Shown one piece after another: positions 1 to 9,688 of a stretch of 64,000 bases of DNA. This stretch comes from Alcanivorax sp. REN37 (lineage in GTDB: Bacteria > Pseudomonadota > Gammaproteobacteria > Pseudomonadales > Alcanivoracaceae), in NCBI RefSeq assembly GCF_041102775.1, contig NZ_JBGCUO010000001.1, positions 1,798,001-1,862,000 on the forward strand, read 5' to 3'. How positions within the stretch are numbered: the stretch's first letter is position 1; each line of letters opens with the position of its first letter. The notes under the pieces are model-generated. The model saw nothing but the letters and a program-made list of their open reading frames with translations. It had not been told where the DNA came from and did no database searches. The translations under genes were made by a program, and so were the position numbers.

Positions 1-39
1 CGCCTCGGTGCCGGTTTCGCAAAAGCCTTTGTCAGCAAC

Positions 40-3000
40 TCAACAGGTCTCCCAATGCTGGCGCAACCGTTTCGGCGACACCGGCACTCGGGTGCCGAGC
101 TGCTGGGCAAACAGGCTGACCCGGTATTCTTCCAGCAGCCAGCGGTATTCCGCCAGCGCCGGTGACTGCTGCCACAGCGGCCGGTCACCCGCGCGCAGCT
201 GATATTGCTCCCACAGCCCTTCCAATTCCTGTGCCCAAGCGCGGTCCTTATTGAGCTGGCCGCCGAGCTTGTCCAACCGCAGGCTGATGGCGTGCAGGTA
301 ACGCGGGTATTCGGCGAGCGCTTGCGCCGGGGTATCACGCAGCACCGTGGGCGGGAACAGGCCCGCCAACTGCTGCTTCAGATCGCGGTGAGCATGGGCC
401 CAGGCCAGTGGGAAATTCTTCTCCAGCCGCGCCATCAATGTGCGGTAACTGGCCAGCAGCTCGCCCCACTGACGCAGCCATTGCTCTGCCGCCGGCACCA
501 AACTGCCGCGGCCCTGTTGCCACAGCGCTCGGAACGCTGCTTCATCGCGCACGTGTTCCAATCCAGAAAAATGCTGTGCGACCGCCCGCAGCAGAGCGTC
601 GTCCAGCACTCGCTGGGCCAGGGGCGAGCGCTCCGCTGCCATTTTCTGGAACCCTGGCTGCTGGCCGGCAAAGCGGCGCAGCAACCGCAGCGATTCGCCC
701 TGCCGCAAGGCCAGCAGCCTCGCTACGCCCCAGCGATGCTGCCACTGGGCTTCCTCGCTGCGGGCAAAGTGGCCCAAAGTAACTTGCTTGCCATCATCCT
801 GCAGCGCCGGGTAGCTCGTGACGGTCATGCCGCCGTGACGCTGACTGAGGTTGTCTGCCAAGGTCCCGAACACCCAGTCATCGGCCGACACCGGTTCCGG
901 TGCCGCCACTGTAGCCAGCACATCTTGGGCCCGATCGCCCCAACGTGCTTGCAGTGCCGCCAGATCCCGCCCCTCATCAAGGATGCGGTCGCCATCCACC
1001 ACTTGCAGGTGGAAGCGCAGGTGCTCCGGCAGCGCCACCGCCTGCCACTCTTCTAATTCAATGCGCACGCCGGTGATGCGCGCCAACACCTGAGTCAGCG
1101 CCGGCAGCAGTGCGCCCTCGCCCACCGTCAGTCGGTCGAGTGCGGCATTGACGAAGTCCGGCACCGGCACAAACGCACGCCGGCGCGCTTTCGGCAGCCC
1201 ACGCAACAGGGCCTCCAGCTTGTCACGCAGCAAGCCCGGCACCAGCCAGTCCAACCGCTCATCAGTGAGTTGCTTGAGCGCCGCCACCGGCACCGTCAGC
1301 GTGACCCCATCGCGCTCGCCGGTGGGATCGAAACGGTATTGCAGCGGCAACGCCAGTTCGCCCCATTGCAACTGATCAGGGAACGCGGCGGCCCCCAGCA
1401 CCGGGTCACGGCGCAACAAGTCGTCGTCGCTCATCAACAGCGCCGTTCGCTCGGCCGCCTCCGCGTTGCGGTACCAGCTTTCCAGATGGCGCAGGCTCGG
1501 TAGCGGTTGCGGCAGCCGCTGGTGGTAAAACTCGTACAGGTCATCATCGTCGGCCAGCACATCCCGACGGCGCAGCTTGTGCTCCAACTGCTCCAACGCG
1601 CTGCGGCGGGCCTGATTGAGGCGCACGAAATCCGGCAGTCGTGGTAGCGCGCCCCCCACCAATCCTTCGCGGATCATCAGTTCGCGCGCCAACGGCGGAT
1701 CATGGGGGCCGTAGTGCACCCGGCGGCCGGACACCAACAACAGGCCGAACAGACTGACTTGTTCCTTGGCCCACACCGCCCCGTGTTTCTTCGACCAGTA
1801 GGGTTCCAGGTACTGGCGTTTGATCAGGTGCGCCCCTTCCTGCTCGATCCATTCCGGCTGGATTTGCGCCAGACAGCGGGCGAACAAGCGGCTGGTGTCG
1901 ATCATTTCCGCTGCCATCAACCACGGCGCCTTGGTGCGTGACAACGCCGAACCCGGCCACGGCAGTGGCTTGCGGTTACGGGTGGCCAGCCACTCGCCTT
2001 CCTCAGTGCGTTTCATCACGTGGCCAAGCAGACCGGCCAGCAGCGAGCGGTGAATGGCATCGGGAGTCGCCGGCTGCTCCGCCAGCGGCAATTGCAGCGC
2101 CCGGCACAACAGCAATAACTGATGATGGGTTTCACGCCACTCCCGCATCCGCAGCGGAGACAGGAAGGTCTTCTGCAGCAATTTCTCGTACTGCGAGCGG
2201 CTCAGCGCCGCCCGTTGTTCCGCCGCCCACTGCCACAGGTTCCAAAACAGCAAGAAGTCGGAACTTTTGTCGGTGAACGGTTGGTGCTTTTGGTCAGCCT
2301 GCTGTTGCAGTTCATGGGGCCGGTCACGCGGGTCTTGGCTGCCGAGCGCGGCCACAATCACCAGCACTTCCCGCAGCGCGCCCAATTCCGCCGCGCGCAG
2401 CACCATGCGGCCGAGGCGCGGGTCCAGCGGCAGTTGCGCCAGCTGGCGGCCGAGTGGGGTCAGCCCGCCGTGGTCCAGCGCACCCAGTTCTTCCAGCAGT
2501 CGATAACCATCGCGCACCAGACGCCCATCGGGCGGATCCAGGAACGGAAAGGCTTCCAGGTCACCCAGTCCCAGCGATGACATCTGCAGGATTACCGCCG
2601 CCAAGTTGGTGCGGCGGATTTCCGGGTCGGTGAACGCTGGTCGGCCGAGAAAGTCTTCTTCGCTGTAGAGCCGGAAACAAATACCGGGCATCACCCGCCC
2701 GCTGCGGCCGGCACGCTGGGCAGCACTGGCCTGCGACACCGGCTCCACCGGCAGACGCTGCACCTTACTGTGCACGCTGTAGCGGCTGATACGGGCGGTG
2801 CCGGCGTCGATCACGTAGCGAATGCCAGGCACCGTCAACGAGGTTTCGGCGACGTTGGTCGCCAGCACCACACGCCGCCCGCGATGGGGCCGGAAGATGC
2901 GCAGCTGGTCCTGCTGGCTGAGGCGCGCATACAGCGGCAGGATTTCAGTGTCGCGGAACTCGCAGCGACGCAAATGGTGGTGCAACTCGCGGATATCACG

Positions 3001-3900
3001 CTCGCCACTGAGGAACACCAGCACATCACGGGCCGGCGGTACCGCGCCGCGCTCCTCACGTTCGATCTCGCGCAGGATGTCTTCCACGTCGCGGCGTAGA
3101 TCACGCTCGCCATCCTCCGGCACCGGCCGGTAGCGCAGCTCCACCGGAAAAGTGCGGCCGGAAACCTCGATCACCGGCGCGCCGCCGAAATGGGCGGCAA
3201 AACGCTCATGGTCGATGGTGGCGGAGGTAATGATGACTTTTAGATCCGGTCGCTGCGGCAACAACTGGCGCAGGTAACCGAGCAGGAAATCGATATTGAG
3301 GCTGCGTTCATGGGCCTCATCGATGATCAGCGTATCGTACTGGTCGAGCGAGCGGTCGTGCTGTATTTCCGCCAGCAACATGCCGTCGGTCATCACTTTG
3401 ATCAGGCTGTTGTCACTGACTTGGTCCTGAAATCGCACCTTGTAGCCGACCATGTCGCCGAGACTGCTGCCCAGTTCTTCTGCCAACCGCCCCGCCACCG
3501 CCCGCGCCGCCAACCGGCGCGGTTGGGTGTGGCCAATCAGGCCGGCTTGGCCGCGCCCCAACGCCAAACAGATCTTCGGCAGCTGGGTGGTCTTGCCGGA
3601 GCCGGTCTCTCCGGCCACCACCACTACCTGGTGTTGGCTGATCGCCTCACGCAAGTCGTCCAACCGTGCCACTACGGGCAGGTCTGGCCAGTTCAACTGC
3701 AGTGGCTGGGCGGCGCGGGCCGCGCGCCGCGCCACCGAAGCCTGCAACTGGCGTCCCAGCGTTTGGCGACGGCGCGCATCATCCTGCCGCGCCAAACGGC
3801 GCAGCGCCTTGCCGGCGCGCACCGCATCCACCCGCATGGCATCGGGCAATAGTGCCCGCAGCGCCGCCAGAGACGGCGCCGAATCGGTGTCCTGCCCCAT
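40..3900 (-). CDS. hrpA: ATP-dependent RNA helicase HrpA
   Basis: DEAH-box RNA helicase of 1286 residues, close to the roughly 1300 of E. coli HrpA, which acts on mRNA and stalled ribosomes in the cytoplasm. Visible motifs are Walker A GETGSGKT (97-104), DEAH (194-197), SAT (226-228) and motif VI QRAGRSGR (395-402). The long C-terminal half carries the HA2, OB-fold and DUF3418-type regions typical of HrpA. The ATG shares one base with the TAA of the upstream M61 peptidase gene (TAATG), so the two are probably translationally coupled. The length and the DEAH motif set distinguish it from the shorter HrpB. Downstream, bases 1-39 show nothing assignable. Confidence 0.96.
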   Translation of the reverse strand: MGQDTDSAPSLAALRALLPDAMRVDAVRAGKALRRLARQDDARRRQTLGRQLQASVARRAARAAQPLQLNWPDLPVVARLDDLREAISQHQVVVVAGETGSGKTTQLPKICLALGRGQAGLIGHTQPRRLAARAVAGRLAEELGSSLGDMVGYKVRFQDQVSDNSLIKVMTDGMLLAEIQHDRSLDQYDTLIIDEAHERSLNIDFLLGYLRQLLPQRPDLKVIITSATIDHERFAAHFGGAPVIEVSGRTFPVELRYRPVPEDGERDLRRDVEDILREIEREERGAVPPARDVLVFLSGERDIRELHHHLRRCEFRDTEILPLYARLSQQDQLRIFRPHRGRRVVLATNVAETSLTVPGIRYVIDAGTARISRYSVHSKVQRLPVEPVSQASAAQRAGRSGRVMPGICFRLYSEEDFLGRPAFTDPEIRRTNLAAVILQMSSLGLGDLEAFPFLDPPDGRLVRDGYRLLEELGALDHGGLTPLGRQLAQLPLDPRLGRMVLRAAELGALREVLVIVAALGSQDPRDRPHELQQQADQKHQPFTDKSSDFLLFWNLWQWAAEQRAALSRSQYEKLLQKTFLSPLRMREWRETHHQLLLLCRALQLPLAEQPATPDAIHRSLLAGLLGHVMKRTEEGEWLATRNRKPLPWPGSALSRTKAPWLMAAEMIDTSRLFARCLAQIQPEWIEQEGAHLIKRQYLEPYWSKKHGAVWAKEQVSLFGLLLVSGRRVHYGPHDPPLARELMIREGLVGGALPRLPDFVRLNQARRSALEQLEHKLRRRDVLADDDDLYEFYHQRLPQPLPSLRHLESWYRNAEAAERTALLMSDDDLLRRDPVLGAAAFPDQLQWGELALPLQYRFDPTGERDGVTLTVPVAALKQLTDERLDWLVPGLLRDKLEALLRGLPKARRRAFVPVPDFVNAALDRLTVGEGALLPALTQVLARITGVRIELEEWQAVALPEHLRFHLQVVDGDRILDEGRDLAALQARWGDRAQDVLATVAAPEPVSADDWVFGTLADNLSQRHGGMTVTSYPALQDDGKQVTLGHFARSEEAQWQHRWGVARLLALRQGESLRLLRRFAGQQPGFQKMAAERSPLAQRVLDDALLRAVAQHFSGLEHVRDEAAFRALWQQGRGSLVPAAEQWLRQWGELLASYRTLMARLEKNFPLAWAHAHRDLKQQLAGLFPPTVLRDTPAQALAEYPRYLHAISLRLDKLGGQLNKDRAWAQELEGLWEQYQLRAGDRPLWQQSPALAEYRWLLEEYRVSLFAQQLGTRVPVSPKRLRQHWETC

Positions 3901-5684
3901 TATTGGTGCAGCCAGCGCTGACCGGCTTCGGTGAGACCTGCCGGCGACACCGACAGCACCGCCAGCGACGCCTCACCAGGCTGCAGCAGCACTTCGAAGC
4001 ACATCAATTCATCACGGCGGAATGCGTGCACCTGCACCCGGTCACCGGGCTGGTAAACGCTGAGCATGTCATCCAACCGGCGGGCATCCACTCGCAATCC
4101 ATCCAGCGCCACCAGCACATCCCCGGCGGACAACCCGGCCGCCATGGCCGCGCCTTGGTCAAACGCCACCGCAATGCGGGCGCCCTGCACCTCGTCGGCC
4201 ACCCGCACCCCAAGACTGACCGCAGCGGCCGCCGCCGGCTTGCCGCCCAGATCCCCGTGACCGGCCGGCGCGCGCCACTCAACTTGCACGCCGCACTGGC
4301 TGAGCAGAGTTTCCAGCGGCAATGAGTCGGTGCCGTACAAGGCCGGTTGGAAAAAGTCGTCCAGCGTTTCGCCAGCGACTTCGGCCACCAGCGCCTGGAT
4401 GCCCTGCTCCGGCACGCCGATGCCGGTTTGGCCGTGGCGCTGCCACAGCAGCCGCATGACATCATCCAACGACCGCTCGCCGCCGCTGCGTTGGCGCAAG
4501 GTTAGGTCCAACGCCAGTGCCACCAATGCGCCCTTGGCGTAATAGCTCACCACCGCATTGCTGGCGTTTTCATCGGCTTTGTAGAACTTGGTCCAGGCAT
4601 CGAAGCTGGACTCCGCCACGCTTTGCCGACGCTGGCCGCTGCCACGTTCGACCCGCGACAGAGTTTGTCCGACCAGCTCCAGATAGCTGTCGACGCTGAT
4701 CAGGCCGGTACGCACCAGCGTCAGGTCGTCGTAATAACTGGTAATGCCTTCGAACGCCCACAGCTGCTCGGTGTAGTTTTCTTCGCGCAGGTTGTAGGGG
4801 GTGAATGCCTCCGGCTTGATGCGTTTGACGTTCCAGGTATGGAAGTACTCGTGGCTGCACAAGCCGAGATAGCTGCGATAGGCATCGCGCACGCGCGTAC
4901 CGTCGCTGGCGCGCGGCAAGTCATTGCGGCTGCACATCAGGCTGGTGGAGTTGCGGTGTTCCAGACCGCCGTAACCGTCACCGGTCACCAGCGTCATGAA
5001 CAGATAATCGTCCATCGGCGCCGGCTCACCGAACAGCCGAATCTGGTATTCGCAGATCCGTTTCAGGTCATCGCACAGGCGCGGCAGATCAGCATGGTGA
5101 CGGCCGCTGAGCACCACCCGATGCGGCACCCCGCAGGCGTCAAAACGGGCTTCGTCGAAGCGGCCCATCTCCACTGGATGGTCTAGCAGCGCATCGTAGT
5201 TGTCGGCCTCGAAACTACCGAAACCATCTTCGGCGCCGCTGATGCGGCGTAGCCCGGTAGCCAAGCGCCAATCGGCGTACTGTTCTCCGGCTGGCGCTTC
5301 GATGGTGATGCGACATGGCTGGTCTTCCAGTCCGTGCGGCGCCAGAAACATGCAGGGGCCGTTGAAGTAGCCGTGGGTGGTATCCAAGTGCGCGCCGCGC
5401 ACCGACAGATCCCAGGCATAAACCTCAATGCGCACCGTCAGCGGCCCGGTGCAGGGCACCAGCGCCCAGGTGTGTTTATCCACCTTGGCCCAATCCAACG
5501 GCTGACCGTTGCTGTGCGCGTCGAAGGCCACCACGTGGCGGGCGAAATCGCGAATCATGTAGCTGCCGGGAATCCACGCCGGCAATGACAGGTGCTGCCC
5601 TTCCGGCATCGGCTGCGCCAGCGTCAGGGTCACCTCGAACAGGTGGGCTTCGGGGCGCAACGGGCGGATGCGGTAGTCAATCAC
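3900..5684 (-). CDS. M61 family peptidase with C-terminal PDZ domain (glycyl aminopeptidase-like)
   Basis: Predicted zinc metallopeptidase of 594 residues. The zinc motif HEYFH is at about residues 278-282, preceded by the family's GGLEHRNST segment near 240. The N-terminal beta domain precedes the catalytic domain, and a PDZ domain occupies roughly residues 450-560. M61 enzymes of this layout cleave N-terminal Gly or Ala. I chose GTG at 5684 rather than the longer frame to 5777, because a GGAG lies 8 bases upstream of it and M61 proteins usually begin close to the motif that follows (IDYRIRP). No signal peptide is visible. It is the first gene of a two-gene unit with hrpA. Confidence 0.88.
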   Translation of the reverse strand: MIDYRIRPLRPEAHLFEVTLTLAQPMPEGQHLSLPAWIPGSYMIRDFARHVVAFDAHSNGQPLDWAKVDKHTWALVPCTGPLTVRIEVYAWDLSVRGAHLDTTHGYFNGPCMFLAPHGLEDQPCRITIEAPAGEQYADWRLATGLRRISGAEDGFGSFEADNYDALLDHPVEMGRFDEARFDACGVPHRVVLSGRHHADLPRLCDDLKRICEYQIRLFGEPAPMDDYLFMTLVTGDGYGGLEHRNSTSLMCSRNDLPRASDGTRVRDAYRSYLGLCSHEYFHTWNVKRIKPEAFTPYNLREENYTEQLWAFEGITSYYDDLTLVRTGLISVDSYLELVGQTLSRVERGSGQRRQSVAESSFDAWTKFYKADENASNAVVSYYAKGALVALALDLTLRQRSGGERSLDDVMRLLWQRHGQTGIGVPEQGIQALVAEVAGETLDDFFQPALYGTDSLPLETLLSQCGVQVEWRAPAGHGDLGGKPAAAAAVSLGVRVADEVQGARIAVAFDQGAAMAAGLSAGDVLVALDGLRVDARRLDDMLSVYQPGDRVQVHAFRRDELMCFEVLLQPGEASLAVLSVSPAGLTEAGQRWLHQ

Positions 5685-5805
5685 GGGACAGTCTCCGGTA
5701 CTGGCAGGAGCGGCGATTATAGCGCTGCGCGGCCACCTTGACCCCCTGTCACAAATCGCGCACTTTGTGGCCTTCATCCCCGCCCCCGTTCAGGAGCTTG
5801 CTGTC

Positions 5806-6768
5806 ATGACGACGTCGACGACGCCGCCCGCTGTCCCCTTCTTCATCGACGCCCCCGGCGGCCATCGTGTCTGCGTGCGCTTGTGGACCAGCAACGGCGC
5901 AGCGCGCGGTATCGTGCACTGGTGTCACGGCATGGCCGAGCATGGCGGCCGTTATGAAGCGCTGGCCGCAGCGCTGAACAGTGCCGGCTGGCACCTGTGT
6001 GTCCATGACCATCGCGGCCACGGCGGCTCGATCAGTGACAGCGCGCCGCTGGGACATTTCGGTGACCGTGAAGGCTGGGATGCAGTGCTCAGCGACGTGC
6101 AGCGGGTACGCGATCACCTGGCGCCGCGCTTCCCCGGCCTGCCCTATGTGCTCGGTGGCCACAGCATGGGCAGCTTTGTGGCGCTCGCCTATGCCGAACG
6201 CTGCGGCCACGACCGCGCCCCGCAGGCGCTGGTGCTGTGCGGCAGCAACCACGACACCGCGCTGCGCTACCGGTTGGCACTGCTGCCGATCAGCTGGGCC
6301 CGCTGGCGTGCCGGCGCGCGCGGCAGCAGCCCTCTGATCAGCAAACTGACTTTCGATACTTGGGCGCGCAGCATTCACCCGCGCCGCACCGAATTCGATT
6401 GGCTCAGCACCGACCCCGCGACCGTGGATGCCTATCTGGCCGACCCGCTGTGCGGCTTCGATTGCAGCACCCAGCTGTGGCATGACCTGCTCAGCGCGCT
6501 GGTGACGGTGCACAGCCCGGCCGGGCTAGCGCGGTTGCCGTCATCACTGCCGATCTGGTTGATGGGGGGCCGTGGCGATCCCATGAGCCGCCATGGCAAA
6601 GGTATGGTCGCCCTGGCTCGCCACTTGCGCCGCGCCGGTGCCGAACAGGTGACCCTGACTCAATACGACGGCCGCCACGAAATATTGAATGACCACTGCC
6701 AGCAGGAAGCCCGTGGCGACCTGCTGCAGTGGTTGGGCAAAGTGCCCAATTCCACCACCGAGCGCTGA
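5806..6768 (+). CDS. Alpha/beta hydrolase, monoacylglycerol lipase/lysophospholipase-like
   Basis: Serine hydrolase of 320 residues in the Hydrolase_4 (serine aminopeptidase S33) group. The HGMAEHGGRY segment (41-50) is typical of monoacylglycerol lipases. The nucleophile elbow GHSMG is at 118-122 (Ser120), with likely triad partners Asp258 (GGRGDPM) and His291 (DGRHE). The start at 5806 has CAGGAG nine bases upstream; the frame is open back to 5767, but that stretch lacks a ribosome site. It is transcribed divergently from the M61-hrpA unit, with 121 bp between the start codons, and convergent with the kinase at 6883. The probable role is hydrolysis of monoacylglycerols or lysolipids; the substrate cannot be told from sequence. 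Confidence 0.85.
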   Translation: MTTSTTPPAVPFFIDAPGGHRVCVRLWTSNGAARGIVHWCHGMAEHGGRYEALAAALNSAGWHLCVHDHRGHGGSISDSAPLGHFGDREGWDAVLSDVQRVRDHLAPRFPGLPYVLGGHSMGSFVALAYAERCGHDRAPQALVLCGSNHDTALRYRLALLPISWARWRAGARGSSPLISKLTFDTWARSIHPRRTEFDWLSTDPATVDAYLADPLCGFDCSTQLWHDLLSALVTVHSPAGLARLPSSLPIWLMGGRGDPMSRHGKGMVALARHLRRAGAEQVTLTQYDGRHEILNDHCQQEARGDLLQWLGKVPNSTTER

Positions 6769-6847
6769 GGCCAGCGCCGATGGCGGCGGTCCACGGCAAC
6801 CGCTTCTGCGGCGGCTGCCGTCAGCCCCCCGGCTTCAACCTGTCCGC

Positions 6848-6867
6848 GCCCCGGCCAGCGCCGGGGC
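6848..6867. terminator. Hairpin between convergent genes
   Basis: Perfect 8-bp stem (GCCCCGGC / GCCGGGGC) with a 4-base loop lies between the convergent hydrolase and histidine kinase genes. It has no long T-run on either side, so it is a probable but not classical bidirectional terminator. Confidence 0.5.
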
Positions 6868-6882
6868 TATCGTTGTTGCCGT

Positions 6883-9627
6883 TCACGATTGCGCCCGCAG
6901 CGCGTCCGCCAACAACCGCGCCAATTGCGGGATCGACAGCGGCCGCGCCAGCAGCGCAGTCATGCTCGGGTGTGGCATTCCGTTGTGGTGGCGCTCCTGG
7001 AGCAACGCAGTGACACCATAGATGGGTTGCTGGAAGCCCTGCTGGCGCAACTGTTGGGCCAGCGTATAGCCGTCCATTTCCGGCATGTTGATGTCGGTGA
7101 GCACCACGTCCAACTGATGGCGCGCCGCCAGCGCCAACGCTTGGGCGCCGCTGTCGGCGATCAGCGCTTGGCAACCGAGCTGCGCCAATTGCTCACGCAG
7201 TACTTGGCGGTTGAGCGGGTTGTCATCCACCACCAGCACCCGCGCCGGAACCTGCGGCAACTCCGCCGGCAGGCTGGGTGCCGGCAGGCTCCACGGTCGC
7301 TCCAGGGCCTGGCGCACGCCATCAAGATCGTAGGCGCTGCAATAACGCAGCCAGGATGACGCTGGCTGCGATGGCCACTGCCCGAGTGGGCGCATCACTA
7401 CCTGGCGGCCGGACCACACTGGGGTGCGCGCGGCCGGCGGCCACGCCTGCAACAGGACCGCCCCGGCCGCATCCGGATCGATGCCCACATCCGGGTGGTA
7501 CGGTGATGCACGCAGCCCCCAACGCTGCAACCAGCTACACAGGTTCACCACCATTTCCTGTGCCTGGCCGCTGACAAACACCCGCCCCCAGCGCGGCCGC
7601 GGTGGCGAAGCGCTGGCTTGGCAAACCAAGCTGATCTCCAGCGTGATGCTGGTGCCCAGCCCAAGCTCGCTGGTCACCGACAGCTGCGCATCCATCAGCG
7701 CTGCCAGCCGTTTGCAGATGAACAGACCCAGGCCGCTGCCGCTGTACGCCGCCATGGCGCCGCTACTGTCATCGCCGTCATCGCGGCTATAACGCACGAA
7801 CAAGCGATCGCGCAGCGCCGGCGACATACCACGGCCAGTATCCGCCAGTTGGAATTGCAGCCGCACCTGCTCGCCCGCATCTGCCACGGCAGTCAGTCGC
7901 AGCACCACCTGCCCGGACTCGGTGAACTTGATCGCGTTATTCATCACGTTATTGAGGATCTGACGCAGCCGCAGTTCGTCGCCCAGCACGGCATCCGGGA
8001 CCTCTGCGTCGACCAGGCTGTACAACCGCAGCCCCTTCGACAGCGCCAGATCGGAGTAGCTGGCCACCACCGCTTCCACCAGATGGCGTGGCGAGAACGA
8101 CTGTGTCTTGAGCACATCCTCACCGGCTTCCATACGGCACAGATCGAGGGTTTGGTTGATGGTGCGCAGCAAGAACGTGGAGGTATTTTCCAGTGTGCGT
8201 AATTGCTGCTGCTGGGCCTGATTGAGCGAGGTGGTGCCGAGCAGCTCAAGTGTGGCCATCAGCCCAAATAGCGGCGTGCGGATCTCGTGGCTCATCACCG
8301 CCACGAACTCTGCCATGGCAGCACTGGCGGCATCGGCGCTGCGCTTGGCATCGCGCAACGATGCCTCCACCGCTTTCATGGCGGAAATGTCATGTGCCGC
8401 ACACAGCACGGTGTCGATGCCGCGATAGCGTAGCGGCACCAACTCCAAGTGCACCGCGCTGCCATCCGCCAGTTCGCGCTCGAACTCGCCGCCGGCGCTG
8501 TCCAGCGCTTGCTGGAGCCAGTGCCCATCGTCGTGTGCCAGCCAGCGCTCCGCCTGCGGGTTGCTGAGCAGCACACTGCCGTCATCACGGCGCAGCAAGC
8601 ACAGCCCCACTGGCGAGGATTCAATAATGGTGCGCGTGAAACGCTGGCTTTCCTGCAGCGCTGCCTGCTGCTGTAGCGCCGGCCGGATAATGCGCCCCCG
8701 CAGTACTACCAGCCCCACGATCACCAGCGCACATAGCGCCAGCACCGTGGCCAGCACCGGCGTTACCGGCAATGCGCCCAACGCCAACAAATCGCCGATG
8801 CGCACGTAATAAATCACCCGCCAGCCGCCTTCACCGATGCATTTGTTGAGCGCCAGGTAACGCGGCCACAGGCCCTGCCACACCACGCGGAAATCATCCC
8901 CGTGCACGCCTTCCATACGTCCACTGAGGTCCTCGGTTTCGGCAAGAAAGTCACCATTTTTGAGAATCGCCCGGCGCAGCGGGTTTACCAGCAGGTAGTT
9001 GGGCGAGTATGCCTGCGGCTGGTGCAACGCCTGCCGCAGCGCTGCGCTGCTCACTTCCATACCCAGCCAGCCGGCACCGCTGTCCGCGGCCGCCAGGGGC
9101 GTGTAAAGCCACAACCGGTGCTGCGGATCGTTGGGAGCGCTGAGCCAAAGGATCACTGGCAGGCCGTCCGCCTGCCGGGGCGACGCGACCTGTTCCAAGA
9201 TGCTCACCACCCACTCACCCAGCGGCGCCGGCAATGGCGCGCCGTCGCCATCCAAGTAGTGACTGGCGCCGGTGCCAGCAGCGGTGTGCAGCGGACGCAG
9301 GCCCAGAGAGGAGAGGTAATCCTGCTCCGGTTCGCTCAATGACAAGTGGTCGATATTGCTGAGTCCGCCGGCTTCGGCGGACAGCTTGGCAGCCACCCAG
9401 CGCAGCACCACTTCCCGGCGATCAAAGTAAAGTTGGGTATCGAACGCTGCGGCGTTCATGCCACGCCGATAATCAGACACCACGCTGTTGGCGGCGCTGT
9501 AGAAGTACAGCGCGCCGCCGATCAGGATGCTGACCAACACCGCCGCTGCTGCCGCCACCAGGAAGGCGAGTGACAGCTGCGGCACGCGTGGAGTCTGCAA
9601 TGTGGTAGGTGCCATTGGGGAGCTCAT
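6883..9627 (-). CDS. Hybrid sensor histidine kinase (HK-REC, no Hpt)
   Basis: Inner-membrane hybrid kinase of 914 residues. TM1 is at about 18-44, a periplasmic sensor region at about 45-285, and TM2 at about 286-309. A PAS-like domain (about 325-420) precedes the HisKA domain with phospho-acceptor His447 (SHEIRTP). The ATPase domain shows NNVMNNAIKF (559-568), DTGRG (596-600) and a GSGLGL box. A divergent segment (about 680-785) sits where RcsC has its ABL domain. The C-terminal receiver has DD at 801-802 and acceptor Asp845, but the usual conserved Lys is Arg895. No Hpt follows, so phosphotransfer probably needs the Hpt of the kinase at 10361. It is the last gene of a three-gene unit; the start lacks a clear ribosome site. 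Confidence 0.9.
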   Translation of the reverse strand: MSSPMAPTTLQTPRVPQLSLAFLVAAAAAVLVSILIGGALYFYSAANSVVSDYRRGMNAAAFDTQLYFDRREVVLRWVAAKLSAEAGGLSNIDHLSLSEPEQDYLSSLGLRPLHTAAGTGASHYLDGDGAPLPAPLGEWVVSILEQVASPRQADGLPVILWLSAPNDPQHRLWLYTPLAAADSGAGWLGMEVSSAALRQALHQPQAYSPNYLLVNPLRRAILKNGDFLAETEDLSGRMEGVHGDDFRVVWQGLWPRYLALNKCIGEGGWRVIYYVRIGDLLALGALPVTPVLATVLALCALVIVGLVVLRGRIIRPALQQQAALQESQRFTRTIIESSPVGLCLLRRDDGSVLLSNPQAERWLAHDDGHWLQQALDSAGGEFERELADGSAVHLELVPLRYRGIDTVLCAAHDISAMKAVEASLRDAKRSADAASAAMAEFVAVMSHEIRTPLFGLMATLELLGTTSLNQAQQQQLRTLENTSTFLLRTINQTLDLCRMEAGEDVLKTQSFSPRHLVEAVVASYSDLALSKGLRLYSLVDAEVPDAVLGDELRLRQILNNVMNNAIKFTESGQVVLRLTAVADAGEQVRLQFQLADTGRGMSPALRDRLFVRYSRDDGDDSSGAMAAYSGSGLGLFICKRLAALMDAQLSVTSELGLGTSITLEISLVCQASASPPRPRWGRVFVSGQAQEMVVNLCSWLQRWGLRASPYHPDVGIDPDAAGAVLLQAWPPAARTPVWSGRQVVMRPLGQWPSQPASSWLRYCSAYDLDGVRQALERPWSLPAPSLPAELPQVPARVLVVDDNPLNRQVLREQLAQLGCQALIADSGAQALALAARHQLDVVLTDINMPEMDGYTLAQQLRQQGFQQPIYGVTALLQERHHNGMPHPSMTALLARPLSIPQLARLLADALRAQS

Positions 9628-9688
9628 GCCCCAAGGCTAATGGCGTGCCTGCCCGGTAGGGGTCAGACGATTCCCAAACCGTGCTGAC

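Noticed and set aside
205-1056. 283-codon plus-strand frame inside hrpA
   Set aside because: Antisense shadow with no recognisable domain and no ribosome site; hrpA motifs are complete on the other strand.
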